From positions 1-64,000 of the forward strand of contig JAJYVF010000004.1 of assembly GCA_021792135.1 (NCBI GenBank): a DNA stretch of 64,000 nt, read 5' to 3'. Origin of the DNA: Acidobacteriota bacterium. GTDB taxonomy: Bacteria; Acidobacteriota; Terriglobia; Terriglobales; Acidobacteriaceae. Below the pieces are notes generated by a model that ran no database searches, had not been told where the DNA came from, and saw only the letters and a program-made list of their open reading frames with translations. Position numbers and translations under genes: made by a program. Below, in pieces: positions 53,770-61,991 of this stretch; the stretch's first letter is position 1; every line of letters begins with the position of its first letter.

Positions 53770-54100
53770 ATTGTTGTCCCCTCTCATCGGTGTTGAGGCA
53801 GACCACTAGGCGCGGGAGCGAGGTGCTCTATGGAAGAGATCGGCATAACGTCTCGTCTGCGTGCACAAGCAGGGTGGCTCCGGAATAGACATTGCTCTGA
53901 AGTCGCCAACTGAGATTCAACCGTGTCTGTGTAAACGGAACAACACCCGCCAAACCCGCTGGACTCGTAGGCCGCTCAGGCAGCGTGGAAAAATCGCAGC
54001 CGTGATCTCATCAAACGAGCCTTTCAGGAAACAGAGGCATGGAACTCCATGCAACGCATATCATCTGAGTGTGTAGCATCGCTCGGGAGGGGCATCATGT
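53770..54100. other. Intergenic region between divergent genes
   Basis: These roughly 330 bases separate the - strand series (start 53769) from the + strand gene at 54101. They should hold both promoters. No palindrome, RNA or small gene was convincing. Confidence 0.4.
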
Positions 54101-54919
54101 ATGGCTAACATTCGTACAGTTATCGACTCGTATGCCGACCTCTTGGCGCGATATCCAAGGCTGCACAGACAATTTCAGAAGAGGCGGCGGGATAATCACG
54201 AAGCAGCCCTCGCTGAAGCCGTGATCTTCTCTATATTGCAGCAATGCTGCGTGAAGCCGGAGATCGCGGATCAGCTAAATAAGGGCGGCCCGGACTTTCG
54301 GTGCACCGGAATCCGCGGCGCTCAGTTCATGGTTGAAGCGACATCGTTTGAGCCGGACAAGGTCACGAAGGACACCTCAATTGAAAATGAGTTGTCGCCT
54401 GGCTTGAGAGGTCAGGCGTACGCTTTCCTGACGCGACAGCTCGAAGAGAAGGCGGGAGCGAAGAGAAGGCAGTTCGAGCAACTCCAGTGCCCTGGCATCC
54501 TGGCGATAGCGTCGAGCCATATAGGGTCTTCCCTCGTGCTCGATGCGGACGCGGCAAACAACGCTCTGATATCTCAGCCGTTCTGGGTGGGCAATGAGGA
54601 AGGAATGTCTACGGATCTGGCCTCGTCGCTGTTCTTGCATCTTGAGGACAACGGAGAAATCACGGGTCGGAATCAAAGTATTTCGGCGGTCCTGCTTGTG
54701 TCAGTCGGCGAGGATCGGAGCTATGTTTGCGGAGCGCTCAACCCTGCGGCCACACAAAAGTTCGAATCCGAATCGCTGTGGATGGTGCCCTTTGTCTATC
54801 TCAAGGATTGGCCAATCGAGGGTCGAGACCTGCGCTGCGAGTGGACGATGGGTAGCACGCATTCCTACGCTGTGGAGCACAAAGCGATCCGCGCTTCAAA
54901 GCCCGGCTCGGGGAAGTGA
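54101..54919 (+). CDS. Hypothetical protein with restriction-endonuclease-like motif
   Basis: This 272-residue protein is of unknown family. Glu39 in ALAEAVIFSILQQ, Asp65 in GGPDFRC and Glu79 in FMVEATSFE are spaced like a PD-(D/E)xK core with Thr in place of the Lys. The same PDF...EA pattern occurs in the 35345-36514 protein. A nuclease or inactive nuclease fold is possible. It is a lone + strand gene interrupting the - strand backbone, as cargo genes often are. Confidence 0.58.
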   Translation: MANIRTVIDSYADLLARYPRLHRQFQKRRRDNHEAALAEAVIFSILQQCCVKPEIADQLNKGGPDFRCTGIRGAQFMVEATSFEPDKVTKDTSIENELSPGLRGQAYAFLTRQLEEKAGAKRRQFEQLQCPGILAIASSHIGSSLVLDADAANNALISQPFWVGNEEGMSTDLASSLFLHLEDNGEITGRNQSISAVLLVSVGEDRSYVCGALNPAATQKFESESLWMVPFVYLKDWPIEGRDLRCEWTMGSTHSYAVEHKAIRASKPGSGK

Positions 54920-55032
54920 GCCAGGTGGCCCACTTCTCTTCCTGGATTCAGTAGGTTCGACATGGTTGTGTGACGAAACGGTCTAGACCTCTTTCCCGCG
55001 AATAATCCTGTGTTCACGCATTTTGCGCGCTG

Positions 55033-55761
55033 TTAGGAAAACAGTGTCGGCGGCTCATCCGGAGGCTCGATTGGGTCAATCAAGTCCGGACGATCATTCC
55101 GGACATTGCCCACGTCCGGTTTCACTTGCCATATCTTCATCAGCTCATCATCGTACGGGCGCAGCAGGTCTACAGGCGGCCGTTGCGGGTCTCCGGGTTC
55201 GAGCCAGCGGGTGTAATCCCGGGGATCGATGATCAGCGGCATGCGGTCATGCATGAATCTAAGCAGGTCGTTCGGCACGACCGTAATGACACTGTAGCTC
55301 TCAAGTTGAAGCTGCTTATCCGGACTCACCCAGCGGTCCCAGATGCCGCCGAGTGCAAATGGCCCCTCGGTTTTCAGGCCGATCGCCCAGGTCACCTTTT
55401 TCTTTCCCTTCGGATCGAGCGCCTGCCACTCATAATATGAGTTCACCGGCACGAGACAGCGTCGCCTGCGAAACGGCTCTCTAAATGCCGGCTTGGTCAG
55501 CAGCGTTTCAGCTTTGGCGTTGATGGTGGAGTAGTTGACGGCGGGGCTCTCGGCAAAGAATGGCACGAGGCCCCACCGCATCAGAACCATTTCCCGTGCC
55601 CCGATGTCGGTGTTGAGCCGAATCACCGGTTGCATGGTCTGAGGCGCAACATTCCACGAGGGAGCGAACTCGGAGCCGGATGATTCCAGCGATCGATCCC
55701 GGATGCCGAAGTGCCGATAGATCAGTTCCGTTGCTGCGAAACGTGTGTAGCGTCCACACAT
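55033..55761 (-). CDS. SRAP/HMCES-family protein (SOS response-associated peptidase)
   Basis: This 242-residue protein starts MCGRYTRF, leaving Cys2 at the N terminus for covalent attachment to abasic sites after Met removal. Other conserved blocks are WNVAPQTMQPVIRL, NYSTINAKAETL, RRCLVPVNSYYEW and RFMHDRMPLII. SRAP proteins shield abasic sites in single-stranded DNA at replication forks. The start was set to 55761 so that Cys is second; upstream Mets would destroy that feature. It adds to the DNA-damage functions of this window. Confidence 0.92.
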   Translation of the reverse strand: MCGRYTRFAATELIYRHFGIRDRSLESSGSEFAPSWNVAPQTMQPVIRLNTDIGAREMVLMRWGLVPFFAESPAVNYSTINAKAETLLTKPAFREPFRRRRCLVPVNSYYEWQALDPKGKKKVTWAIGLKTEGPFALGGIWDRWVSPDKQLQLESYSVITVVPNDLLRFMHDRMPLIIDPRDYTRWLEPGDPQRPPVDLLRPYDDELMKIWQVKPDVGNVRNDRPDLIDPIEPPDEPPTLFS

Positions 55762-55863
55762 CGGCCGCATGCCCCCCATAAATCCAGATGCCAGAGCGCC
55801 TTGTGGCGCACCTTCTGAATGATCTCAGATAATGGACAGAGATACCCGAAAATGAGGATGTCC

Positions 55864-56763
55864 ATGAGCCTGAAGTCTCCGAATCCGAGTGTCAGTCCGG
55901 CCAAGTTAGTGCTATCGAATGCAACTGATTTCCTGAATGCAGGCCTGACTCTTCTATTTTCGCCGAATGTCACAAGTGCCGAAGCAAAGGTCGCAATCAT
56001 ATCGATTCAGACGGCCATCGAGCTACTCGTAAAATACAGGCTCATTCGACAGTTCGGGCTTTCCTCAATTGTTCGCGGGAATGTTCCCGAAGGCCCCATA
56101 GAGAAAGCGTCGCGCGAAGGCAGGCTCTACACAATCGGCTATAGCGAATGTTTGAAGAGGATTCAGGAGGAGGAGGCCTTCAGCGAAGCAGAACGGAAAC
56201 TCGTGCGGGGTCTACAAAATCTGCGGAATTCCCTCGTCCACTTCACCGCAGACATTGACGTGCTGGATGTCCGCCGCGACGCGGCGAGTCTGCTTGTCCG
56301 ATCCCTCAGTATGTTTGCCGCGGGAGCGGAGCGCGACGATGGGCAGTTCCAGACACATAGCAGATTTCTCAACGATATGAACTTCCAGACACTCACCAAC
56401 TACGAACCTTATCGCCTTGGAGCTGTTGATTCGGCAAGGTCCAGTTTGGATAGCGATGAAGTGCTTCGTTGTTGGGCGTGCGGAGTTGATGCGATGAGCT
56501 TTCGTCCTTCCGATAACTACTTTTGTCATTGTTGCGGTCTGACGGTGCTTACTGTCGCAGTGGCATATGCGGATTGTGGACTTTGTGGAGCTCAGAGGGG
56601 CGCCGTCTATGACCCTCTTAATCTCACGGACGGCTTTCATCACGGCAGGTGTCTGCATTGCGGCAAAGAGTTGTGGATCCGCAGCTGTCCTTCCTGTGGG
56701 TCCACCCGTTCATTTCCGATGAATGAGCAGCCTCCTGGGATTTGTGAAGATTGCCCGGCGTGA
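55864..56763 (+). CDS. HEPN-like protein with six CxxC zinc-ribbon pairs
   Basis: This 299-residue protein has a helical N-terminal domain with R-N-x3-H (residues 121-126, LRNSLVHF), the HEPN RNase or toxin motif. A C-terminal array of CxxC pairs follows at 203/206, 221-224, 238/241, 263/266, 275/278 and 294/297, probably three zinc ribbons. Such proteins are unstudied; RNA cleavage or binding is the natural guess. ATG at 55864 with GAGG six bases upstream was chosen over ATG 55819. It is divergent from the SRAP gene and convergent with the clamp gene. Confidence 0.7.
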   Translation: MSLKSPNPSVSPAKLVLSNATDFLNAGLTLLFSPNVTSAEAKVAIISIQTAIELLVKYRLIRQFGLSSIVRGNVPEGPIEKASREGRLYTIGYSECLKRIQEEEAFSEAERKLVRGLQNLRNSLVHFTADIDVLDVRRDAASLLVRSLSMFAAGAERDDGQFQTHSRFLNDMNFQTLTNYEPYRLGAVDSARSSLDSDEVLRCWACGVDAMSFRPSDNYFCHCCGLTVLTVAVAYADCGLCGAQRGAVYDPLNLTDGFHHGRCLHCGKELWIRSCPSCGSTRSFPMNEQPPGICEDCPA

Positions 56764-56882
56764 CCTGGCCCGCCCCGCCGCCAGGTCTCTTGCGTTGGTG
56801 GGACTTCGCATCAGTGCTGATTCGTTGCCGCTGCCACTATCGGCTGGGCGTTGCCGGGAAAAGGAAGAGATGATCCTCCTGC

Positions 56883-58046
56883 TCAGATCCTCATCGGCAT
56901 AACCACGTAGCGCTGTTGGTATTCCAGGTTCATGCTCTCCGGCACCAGAACGCCTGCAGTGGTTGCGTCTTTGAGGGAGAGCCGCATGGCTCCTTTCTCG
57001 CCGATGGTTTTCAGGAACTCGACTAGGTAAGCACCGTTGAATCCGATGGTGATCGGCTCATTGCTGTAGCTTACGGCCAGAGTCTCTTCCGACTCCCCAA
57101 ATTCCGGAGTTGACGAGCTGATCGTCAGCGTATTCTCCGCCAGGTGCAGCCTCACTCCATTCGAGCGCGAGTCTGCGAACTCGAGGACTCGCTGGATCGA
57201 GCTCATCAGATCCGCTGAGCGAACTACGGTTGAGTTGGGAAGATCCGTCGGCATGACGGCTTCATAGTTCGGAAACTGGCCTACGATTTTGCGGACGGAC
57301 AATTGTCGGGAGCCAAGGCGGAAAAAGAGACTCTTGTCATCTTCGCCGAAGTCGACTCCCTCTTCTTTGGTCGAAGACAGCAGAGAGAGAAGGTCCAGGA
57401 GGCCCTCCCGCGGAATCAGCGATTTCTGAGTATCAGCGACTGGAATTCCATCCTCTGGGACCACAACGAACGACAATCGGTGTCCATCGGTGGCTACCAT
57501 GCCTGCGCGGTCCGGGCGCAACAGCAACAGGGCTGCCTTGAGCGTGAAGCGATCTTCCTGAGTGGAGACGGCGAAGAGACTCTGCCGCACCAAAGTTTTG
57601 AGTACGCGGCAGCTGAGGGGGATGATTTTGGACGGGGGGTCGGCTATCTTTGGAAACTCGGAGGCCGCGCGCCCCGGCATGCGGGTACGAGAACTGCCCG
57701 CGTTCACTTGGAGGTAGTCGTTTGCGAGGGCCTTGATATGGACTGGACCGGGTGCCAGGAGTTTGAGGTAATCGAGGAACCGCTGGGCCTGAACGGTCAC
57801 AGTCCCGGCGACTTTCACCTGCGACGGGCATTCGGTTGTGAGTGAACGTTGCAAGTCTGTGCTGGTGATCGTGAGCGTGCCGCCCGCCTTCGCCTGGAGC
57901 AGCAAGTGCGTGAGAATCGGCATGGTGACCTTGCTCTCGCTGATTCGCGCGGCAGCAGCAACCTCGGCGAGCAGATTGTTGCGGTCGACACTCAGATCCA
58001 TCAGCTTGGCGTCGGCGGCCTTGGGTGTGGTGTTGGGAGAAGCCAT
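56883..58046 (-). CDS. dnaN: DNA polymerase III beta subunit (sliding clamp)
   Basis: This 387-residue protein has the three repeated clamp domains of DnaN, including VATDGHRLSF in the middle domain, VGQFPNYEAVMP in the third domain and a C terminus ending YVVMPMRI, which forms part of the partner-binding pocket. The length is that of a full clamp. Carriage amid plasmid-type genes suggests a second, element-borne clamp able to recruit DinB (QQPLF) or ImuB. GGAAAGC precedes ATG 58046; the upstream in-frame ATG at 58121 adds an unlikely basic leader. Confidence 0.92.
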   Translation of the reverse strand: MASPNTTPKAADAKLMDLSVDRNNLLAEVAAAARISESKVTMPILTHLLLQAKAGGTLTITSTDLQRSLTTECPSQVKVAGTVTVQAQRFLDYLKLLAPGPVHIKALANDYLQVNAGSSRTRMPGRAASEFPKIADPPSKIIPLSCRVLKTLVRQSLFAVSTQEDRFTLKAALLLLRPDRAGMVATDGHRLSFVVVPEDGIPVADTQKSLIPREGLLDLLSLLSSTKEEGVDFGEDDKSLFFRLGSRQLSVRKIVGQFPNYEAVMPTDLPNSTVVRSADLMSSIQRVLEFADSRSNGVRLHLAENTLTISSSTPEFGESEETLAVSYSNEPITIGFNGAYLVEFLKTIGEKGAMRLSLKDATTAGVLVPESMNLEYQQRYVVMPMRI

Positions 58047-58269
58047 GTGGGTGCTTTCCTTTCGAAGAAGATGAGAGAAGAGAGACAGTTTGGAGTGGCG
58101 ACGAGCGCTCCGCTGAAACACGCCAAATGGAGGAAGAGTGGTGCTTGGCCGTCACGCGGGGCGTCAAAGCGACGGTGGCTGGCATTCCCGGAAGGAGTCG
58201 TAGGACGGCAGCGTTCCCCGGGCATCTTCACGGCCTTGACCACGGGCGGGCGAAGGGGCGCAATTCAAG

Positions 58270-58452
58270 ATGAACGATAATAAGGAGGAGGACGTTGTCC
58301 GCGTGGCGATGCGAGTTTACTGGGAAGGCGGGGCGGTATTGCTGGTGGGCGGACTGGCTCTTTACGGCTGGTGGCGCTTGCGCCGGCGTTCGTGGTCGGT
58401 CTCCCCGAGGGATGAGGCCATGCGACGCCACATCAATCAACACTACTCGTGA
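58270..58452 (+). CDS. Possible small membrane protein
   Basis: A 60-residue reading with an acidic start (MNDNKEEDVVRVAMRVYWEG), one likely transmembrane stretch (AVLLVGGLALYGWW) and a basic tail, which is plausible topology. No ribosome site is evident, and its end overlaps the convergent gene at 58443 by ten bases, so support is weak. Confidence 0.35.
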   Translation: MNDNKEEDVVRVAMRVYWEGGAVLLVGGLALYGWWRLRRRSWSVSPRDEAMRRHINQHYS

Positions 58453-58775
58453 GCCTCATGTCGGCGTTTACGAAAACGCAGTGGCCGAAATCGCCGATTC
58501 GATCCCTTCCGATATAGTTTGCGTACCCGGCAGCCCTGGCGGCATTCTGGGCTCAGCTTCCGGGGAGTTTTACCGAGGGAGGTACTGAGGGCTTGCATGC
58601 GCACTTCAATAAGGCGCCGAATGCGGTCAGTCTCACAGAAGAGAAGAAACGCGACAAGTCCCGCGACCTTTGCGTAGGCATGCTCCTCAACACGGACGTA
58701 TACCCAGTATCCGATCCATATGTCGACCAGGAGCGGTCCTCCGAATTCCACCACTGAATTGAAGTTGTCCCGCAT
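58443..58775 (-). CDS. Small membrane-associated protein of unknown function
   Basis: This 110-residue protein has one or two hydrophobic stretches near the N terminus (GGPLLVDIWIGYWVYV and VAGLVAFLLF) and a basic, Arg-rich C-terminal half (RKLYRKGSNRRFRPLRFRKR). AAAGGACT precedes ATG 58775, which excludes the longer reading. It follows the methylase-like gene on the same strand. Confidence 0.55.
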   Translation of the reverse strand: MRDNFNSVVEFGGPLLVDIWIGYWVYVRVEEHAYAKVAGLVAFLLFCETDRIRRLIEVRMQALSTSLGKTPRKLSPECRQGCRVRKLYRKGSNRRFRPLRFRKRRHEAHE

Positions 58776-58830
58776 ATGAGTCCTTTCCATTTCGGCTGAT
58801 TTCGCTGTCGTGGGGGCACTCCCGCTACTT

Positions 58831-59685
58831 TCAGGCGGCTCGTGGAAGCGAAGCCGGGTCTGGCTCTTGTTCCCGAGCAGGTTCGGCCCCCTCGCTGCCC
58901 TCTGAGGCATGGATGATTGCGTCCGGAAACGGAAACGACAGCCACGGTGCGTAGAAAGCGCCATTGCAGAGGCAGATCTCCACCACGAGTTTGTCGATGT
59001 CCTGACCGTAGAGGCGATAGGAATAGTTGCTTGCTGCCAGCAGCATTCTGCCTGTCCCTGCCGCCGGCTCTTGAACAAGGCGGAGACGCGGGTCGCGCCC
59101 GTCGTCTTCGCTCGTCCCTTCGAAAATCATTTGTGCCATGAATTCGCACACAATCTGTGGCGTTGGGAAGTAGGCGTTTGGGTTCCAGCCCTTGCTCCGA
59201 TTGTCGGCAAGGTAGTGCCCCAGGTAATCGTGCGGGTGGAGGATGAAGGATTCGAAATTGAAGGTGCGGTAGAGCGCCTCCGAGGTGGCTTCTTCGATCT
59301 CAGGCCTGACCTTCGAGACTGCCAGCCCCCAGCCGAGCCAGGCGACGAACTTCTCAAACGCCGTCCAGGGAGAGTCACGATAGGAGAGCAGTTCCACGCA
59401 CTTTTCAACCATCTTGAGTCCCTCCGGCGATGGCATGGAAGTGAAATTGATCCGTGGAATCGGTTCGTCGAGAAGTCGTCCTGCCTCGAACGTCCGCATG
59501 TAGTGAGCCCAGCGTCCGAGGGCACCGGGGTGCGCGTCGGCAAGCTGAACTTGAAACAGAAGCCAGCCGCGATAGTGCCAGGGTGGAATCGGGTCGCTCA
59601 GGAAAGGCATCCGTCCGTGTTCGAGGACGAATTTGTTGACGTCGAGGTTCTGTGGCACCTCGGCGGTGCGTGTGGCGAGGCGCAT
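58831..59685 (-). CDS. N6-adenine methylase-like protein lacking the catalytic motif
   Basis: This 284-residue protein has a helical N-terminal domain, then the gamma-class methylase start F-x-T-P (AYFPTPQIVCEFM at 171-183), the SAM motif EPAAGTGRMLLAA at 206-218 and motif II GQDID at 227-231. It ends 50 residues later without the NPPY/DPPY catalytic motif. It is therefore probably a SAM-binding or DNA-binding relative rather than an active enzyme. No downstream frame restores an NPPY motif on inspection. It is 78 bases downstream of the PRTRC protein E gene. Confidence 0.75.
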   Translation of the reverse strand: MRLATRTAEVPQNLDVNKFVLEHGRMPFLSDPIPPWHYRGWLLFQVQLADAHPGALGRWAHYMRTFEAGRLLDEPIPRINFTSMPSPEGLKMVEKCVELLSYRDSPWTAFEKFVAWLGWGLAVSKVRPEIEEATSEALYRTFNFESFILHPHDYLGHYLADNRSKGWNPNAYFPTPQIVCEFMAQMIFEGTSEDDGRDPRLRLVQEPAAGTGRMLLAASNYSYRLYGQDIDKLVVEICLCNGAFYAPWLSFPFPDAIIHASEGSEGAEPAREQEPDPASLPRAA

Positions 59686-59763
59686 GAGTACCTCCCGTGT
59701 CGGATCGAAGCATGCCGTGGCTACGGATGGGCGTAAGCGGCGGTGCCCGCGCCCTCCGGTTTC

Positions 59764-60363
59764 TTAGGCGGCCGGATCGAGTTCGTCGTCCGTCTGCTCG
59801 TCCTCAGCGATTTCGTCCAGGATCTCTTCCTCATCATTGGTGTCGTCATCGCTGGTTTCCTCCGATACCGTGACTGGTGCCGGAGCCGTGACGGGAGCCG
59901 CGACCGGCGCCGGCGCCGGTGTAGCGCCAAAGTCGAACAGGTTTGCGGTCGTCGGTGGCGGTAGTTTCTTCGGCTCGGCAGGCTTGGCGCTCGCCTTCGC
60001 CGGTTTTGCCGTCGTTGTCGTCATGTTCGCGGTGCTCGCTTCTGTGGACTCGGCCTTCGGCGTTGTTTTGGCTTTCGAGCCCTGTCGGGCAGTCTTGGCG
60101 GCCTGCGCCATCTCTTCTTTCGCGATCTCGAGCGTGTTCTTCAGATCAAGATGCGCCCCAACGAATTGCGTCAGTGTGGATGGCAGTTGATCATCGAGCT
60201 CTTGGGGTGTGCCGGTGATGCTGACCGGAGTGGAGAGGGCGCCGTTTTCGCCCTCGGTGAGCTTCTTCGGCATGACGATGACGCGAAGCGTGTCGCTTTC
60301 GAGCGGATTCACCATGATGACGACGGACCGCTGATGAAGCAAGGGAGCTAGTTCTTTGAACAT
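59764..60363 (-). CDS. PRTRC system protein E
   Basis: This 199-residue protein has an N-terminal domain MFKELAPLLHQRSVVIMVNP, with MPKKLTEGE typical of PRTRC protein E, then a Lys/Ala/Thr/Pro-rich disordered middle and an acidic C-terminal tail (DDDTNDEEEILDEIAEDE). PRTRC cassettes sit on plasmids and ICEs; no biochemical role is established. AAGGTAG precedes ATG 60363. It is downstream of the ThiF-family gene. Confidence 0.86.
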   Translation of the reverse strand: MFKELAPLLHQRSVVIMVNPLESDTLRVIVMPKKLTEGENGALSTPVSITGTPQELDDQLPSTLTQFVGAHLDLKNTLEIAKEEMAQAAKTARQGSKAKTTPKAESTEASTANMTTTTAKPAKASAKPAEPKKLPPPTTANLFDFGATPAPAPVAAPVTAPAPVTVSEETSDDDTNDEEEILDEIAEDEQTDDELDPAA

Positions 60364-60439
60364 GGTTCTACCTTCCTGTCGGAGTGAAGTGTGAGGATTT
60401 CGAAGAGAGTTCGAGGGAGGCGCGATGCAAGAGCCCACG

Positions 60440-61264
60440 CTATGCGACCTGTTGGCCCTGGGACTTTAGAAGTCTCAGCGAGCGCCTGCGCGTCTTTCTC
60501 CAGAGCTCCGGATCGATTGGAATCGCGCTCATCCGTCCGGTCGCCGCGTTGTAAAAGGCCCCGTGATGTGCAATGGTTCCGTAGCGAAACAGCCGCGCCA
60601 GCATAGCGAGAGAGCTCGTTGCTAACACGTGGTTGATGTAAGGCTCCTGCCGCTCCAGTGCTTCGACTGCACTGCAACTGGGCAGCGGGTCCTCGCCGAT
60701 CTCGGCAGCCATAATTTCCGGGTAAAGCTCCGCGACCGTGCGAAGCCGCGAGCCGATGCGTCTGTTCCGCTGGTTCAGAGGCTGGCCAAGAATGTATTGT
60801 CCGCTGGCCGCATTGTTCCCGAGGTCAAGCCAGTAGGCAGTGTGACTCCTGGCTCTGGTCACCGTCTGCGCGACCGCCTGCCGTGCGGCCCGCGTGTCGA
60901 CGCAACTGATGATCAGATGGGGGTAACTGCTGTCGTCCTTGAGCGAATCTTTGCGGAAATGGTGCGGATAGGCCTGCCAGTAAAGGCCCCAGAAGAGGTT
61001 CACCCGGTTTACCAGGACGGTAGCCTTGTTCAGGCCGATATCGGCTGCAGCAAACGGCTGGCGGACACAATTGGATTCCGACACCGGATCGCCATCGGCC
61101 AATGTCACCTGCAGCCCGCCACACCCCCACGCCAACAACGCTTGATGTAGGTAGGGAAGATGCAGAAAGACGGCGCTGCCATTCCCGCCGGCGCCGATAA
61201 CGAGAATGCTCAGCGGCTGTGATGGTCTCACGAGCGATTTGTCGAGAACATGTTCAGCGGCCAT
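60440..61264 (-). CDS. PRTRC system ThiF-family protein
   Basis: This 274-residue ThiF/E1-like protein has a nucleotide-binding glycine motif VIGAGGNGS at 22-30 and downstream LADGDPVSESNCVRQPF, the ThiF D-x-D-x5-N-x2-RQ pattern. ISCVDTRAARQAV follows. E1-like enzymes adenylate the C terminus of small proteins; the cassette partner is unknown, although PRTRC protein C is small and ends in Gly. The gene overlaps the PRTRC B gene by 11 bases. Confidence 0.9.
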   Translation of the reverse strand: MAAEHVLDKSLVRPSQPLSILVIGAGGNGSAVFLHLPYLHQALLAWGCGGLQVTLADGDPVSESNCVRQPFAAADIGLNKATVLVNRVNLFWGLYWQAYPHHFRKDSLKDDSSYPHLIISCVDTRAARQAVAQTVTRARSHTAYWLDLGNNAASGQYILGQPLNQRNRRIGSRLRTVAELYPEIMAAEIGEDPLPSCSAVEALERQEPYINHVLATSSLAMLARLFRYGTIAHHGAFYNAATGRMSAIPIDPELWRKTRRRSLRLLKSQGQQVA

Positions 61265-61991
61265 GGCTGCGCCTCTTTCCCCCGAGAAACTCCTCGACCG
61301 TCTGCGGTAGCTCGATCAGGGAGTCGACCGGGAATTCGTCCCTGCCCGCCAATTCCTTCCACAACCCTTCGAAGCCGCCCGGATGCCGGGTGACGCGGCC
61401 CACATTGCCGTGTGTGAATTTGCTCTCGTAGAAGCTTTGCTCCCACTGGGGGATGGAGGCCACTTCCGAGATTTTTGGAGCGCGCATCGATCCCAGGCAG
61501 ACGTCACCGGATTCATAGAGATTCCAGTAGGGGGCGACTGCGAGTGTGGTTTCCGCCCTGGGCCGGTTGCTCTCCTTGAGAGCGCGGACGAAGAGTGCTC
61601 CATCGAGCGTGAGCCAGACAAGTGCCGGTTGCGGGAAGATTCGACCGCTGATTCCCTGGAGATCTCCCTGGGTATCCCCGAAAAACATCGGCCGCTTCCC
61701 GGTCGGAGTCCACCAGGCAAGCGTGCGGTCGGTGCGCGCAAGTATGTTGTCGGGAAGAAACTCGACCGGTATCTGCCCTCCGAGAGAGTGCATGAGCGAG
61801 CGCACGAATTCAACCGTAAGCGGATTCGCGGGACCAAGCTCTGGTTTCTTTGCGCCATTGGTTGTCACGGGATGGTGCGTGACGAACGCACTGCCAGACT
61901 CCCACTGGCGCCGGTCGCTTGAGTGATAGATCAGCAGGGCCTCACGCAGCTCGAAGTGACGGTTCTTCCCGATGCTCACGTCCACGTGCAT
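61254..61991 (-). CDS. PRTRC system protein B
   Basis: This 245-residue protein matches PRTRC protein B: ALLIYHSSDRRQWESGSAFV near the start, LARTDRTLAWWTPTGKRPMF in the middle and FYESKFTHGNVGRVTRHPGG near the end. The function is unknown. It overlaps the F gene by 50 bases upstream and the ThiF gene by 11 bases downstream, so translation of the three is coupled. Confidence 0.9.
   Translation of the reverse strand: MHVDVSIGKNRHFELREALLIYHSSDRRQWESGSAFVTHHPVTTNGAKKPELGPANPLTVEFVRSLMHSLGGQIPVEFLPDNILARTDRTLAWWTPTGKRPMFFGDTQGDLQGISGRIFPQPALVWLTLDGALFVRALKESNRPRAETTLAVAPYWNLYESGDVCLGSMRAPKISEVASIPQWEQSFYESKFTHGNVGRVTRHPGGFEGLWKELAGRDEFPVDSLIELPQTVEEFLGGKRRSHGR

Noticed and set aside
58909-59736. 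275-codon + strand frame opposite the methylase-like gene
   Set aside because: The opposite strand has clear methylase motifs; this frame is a by-product of its codon usage.
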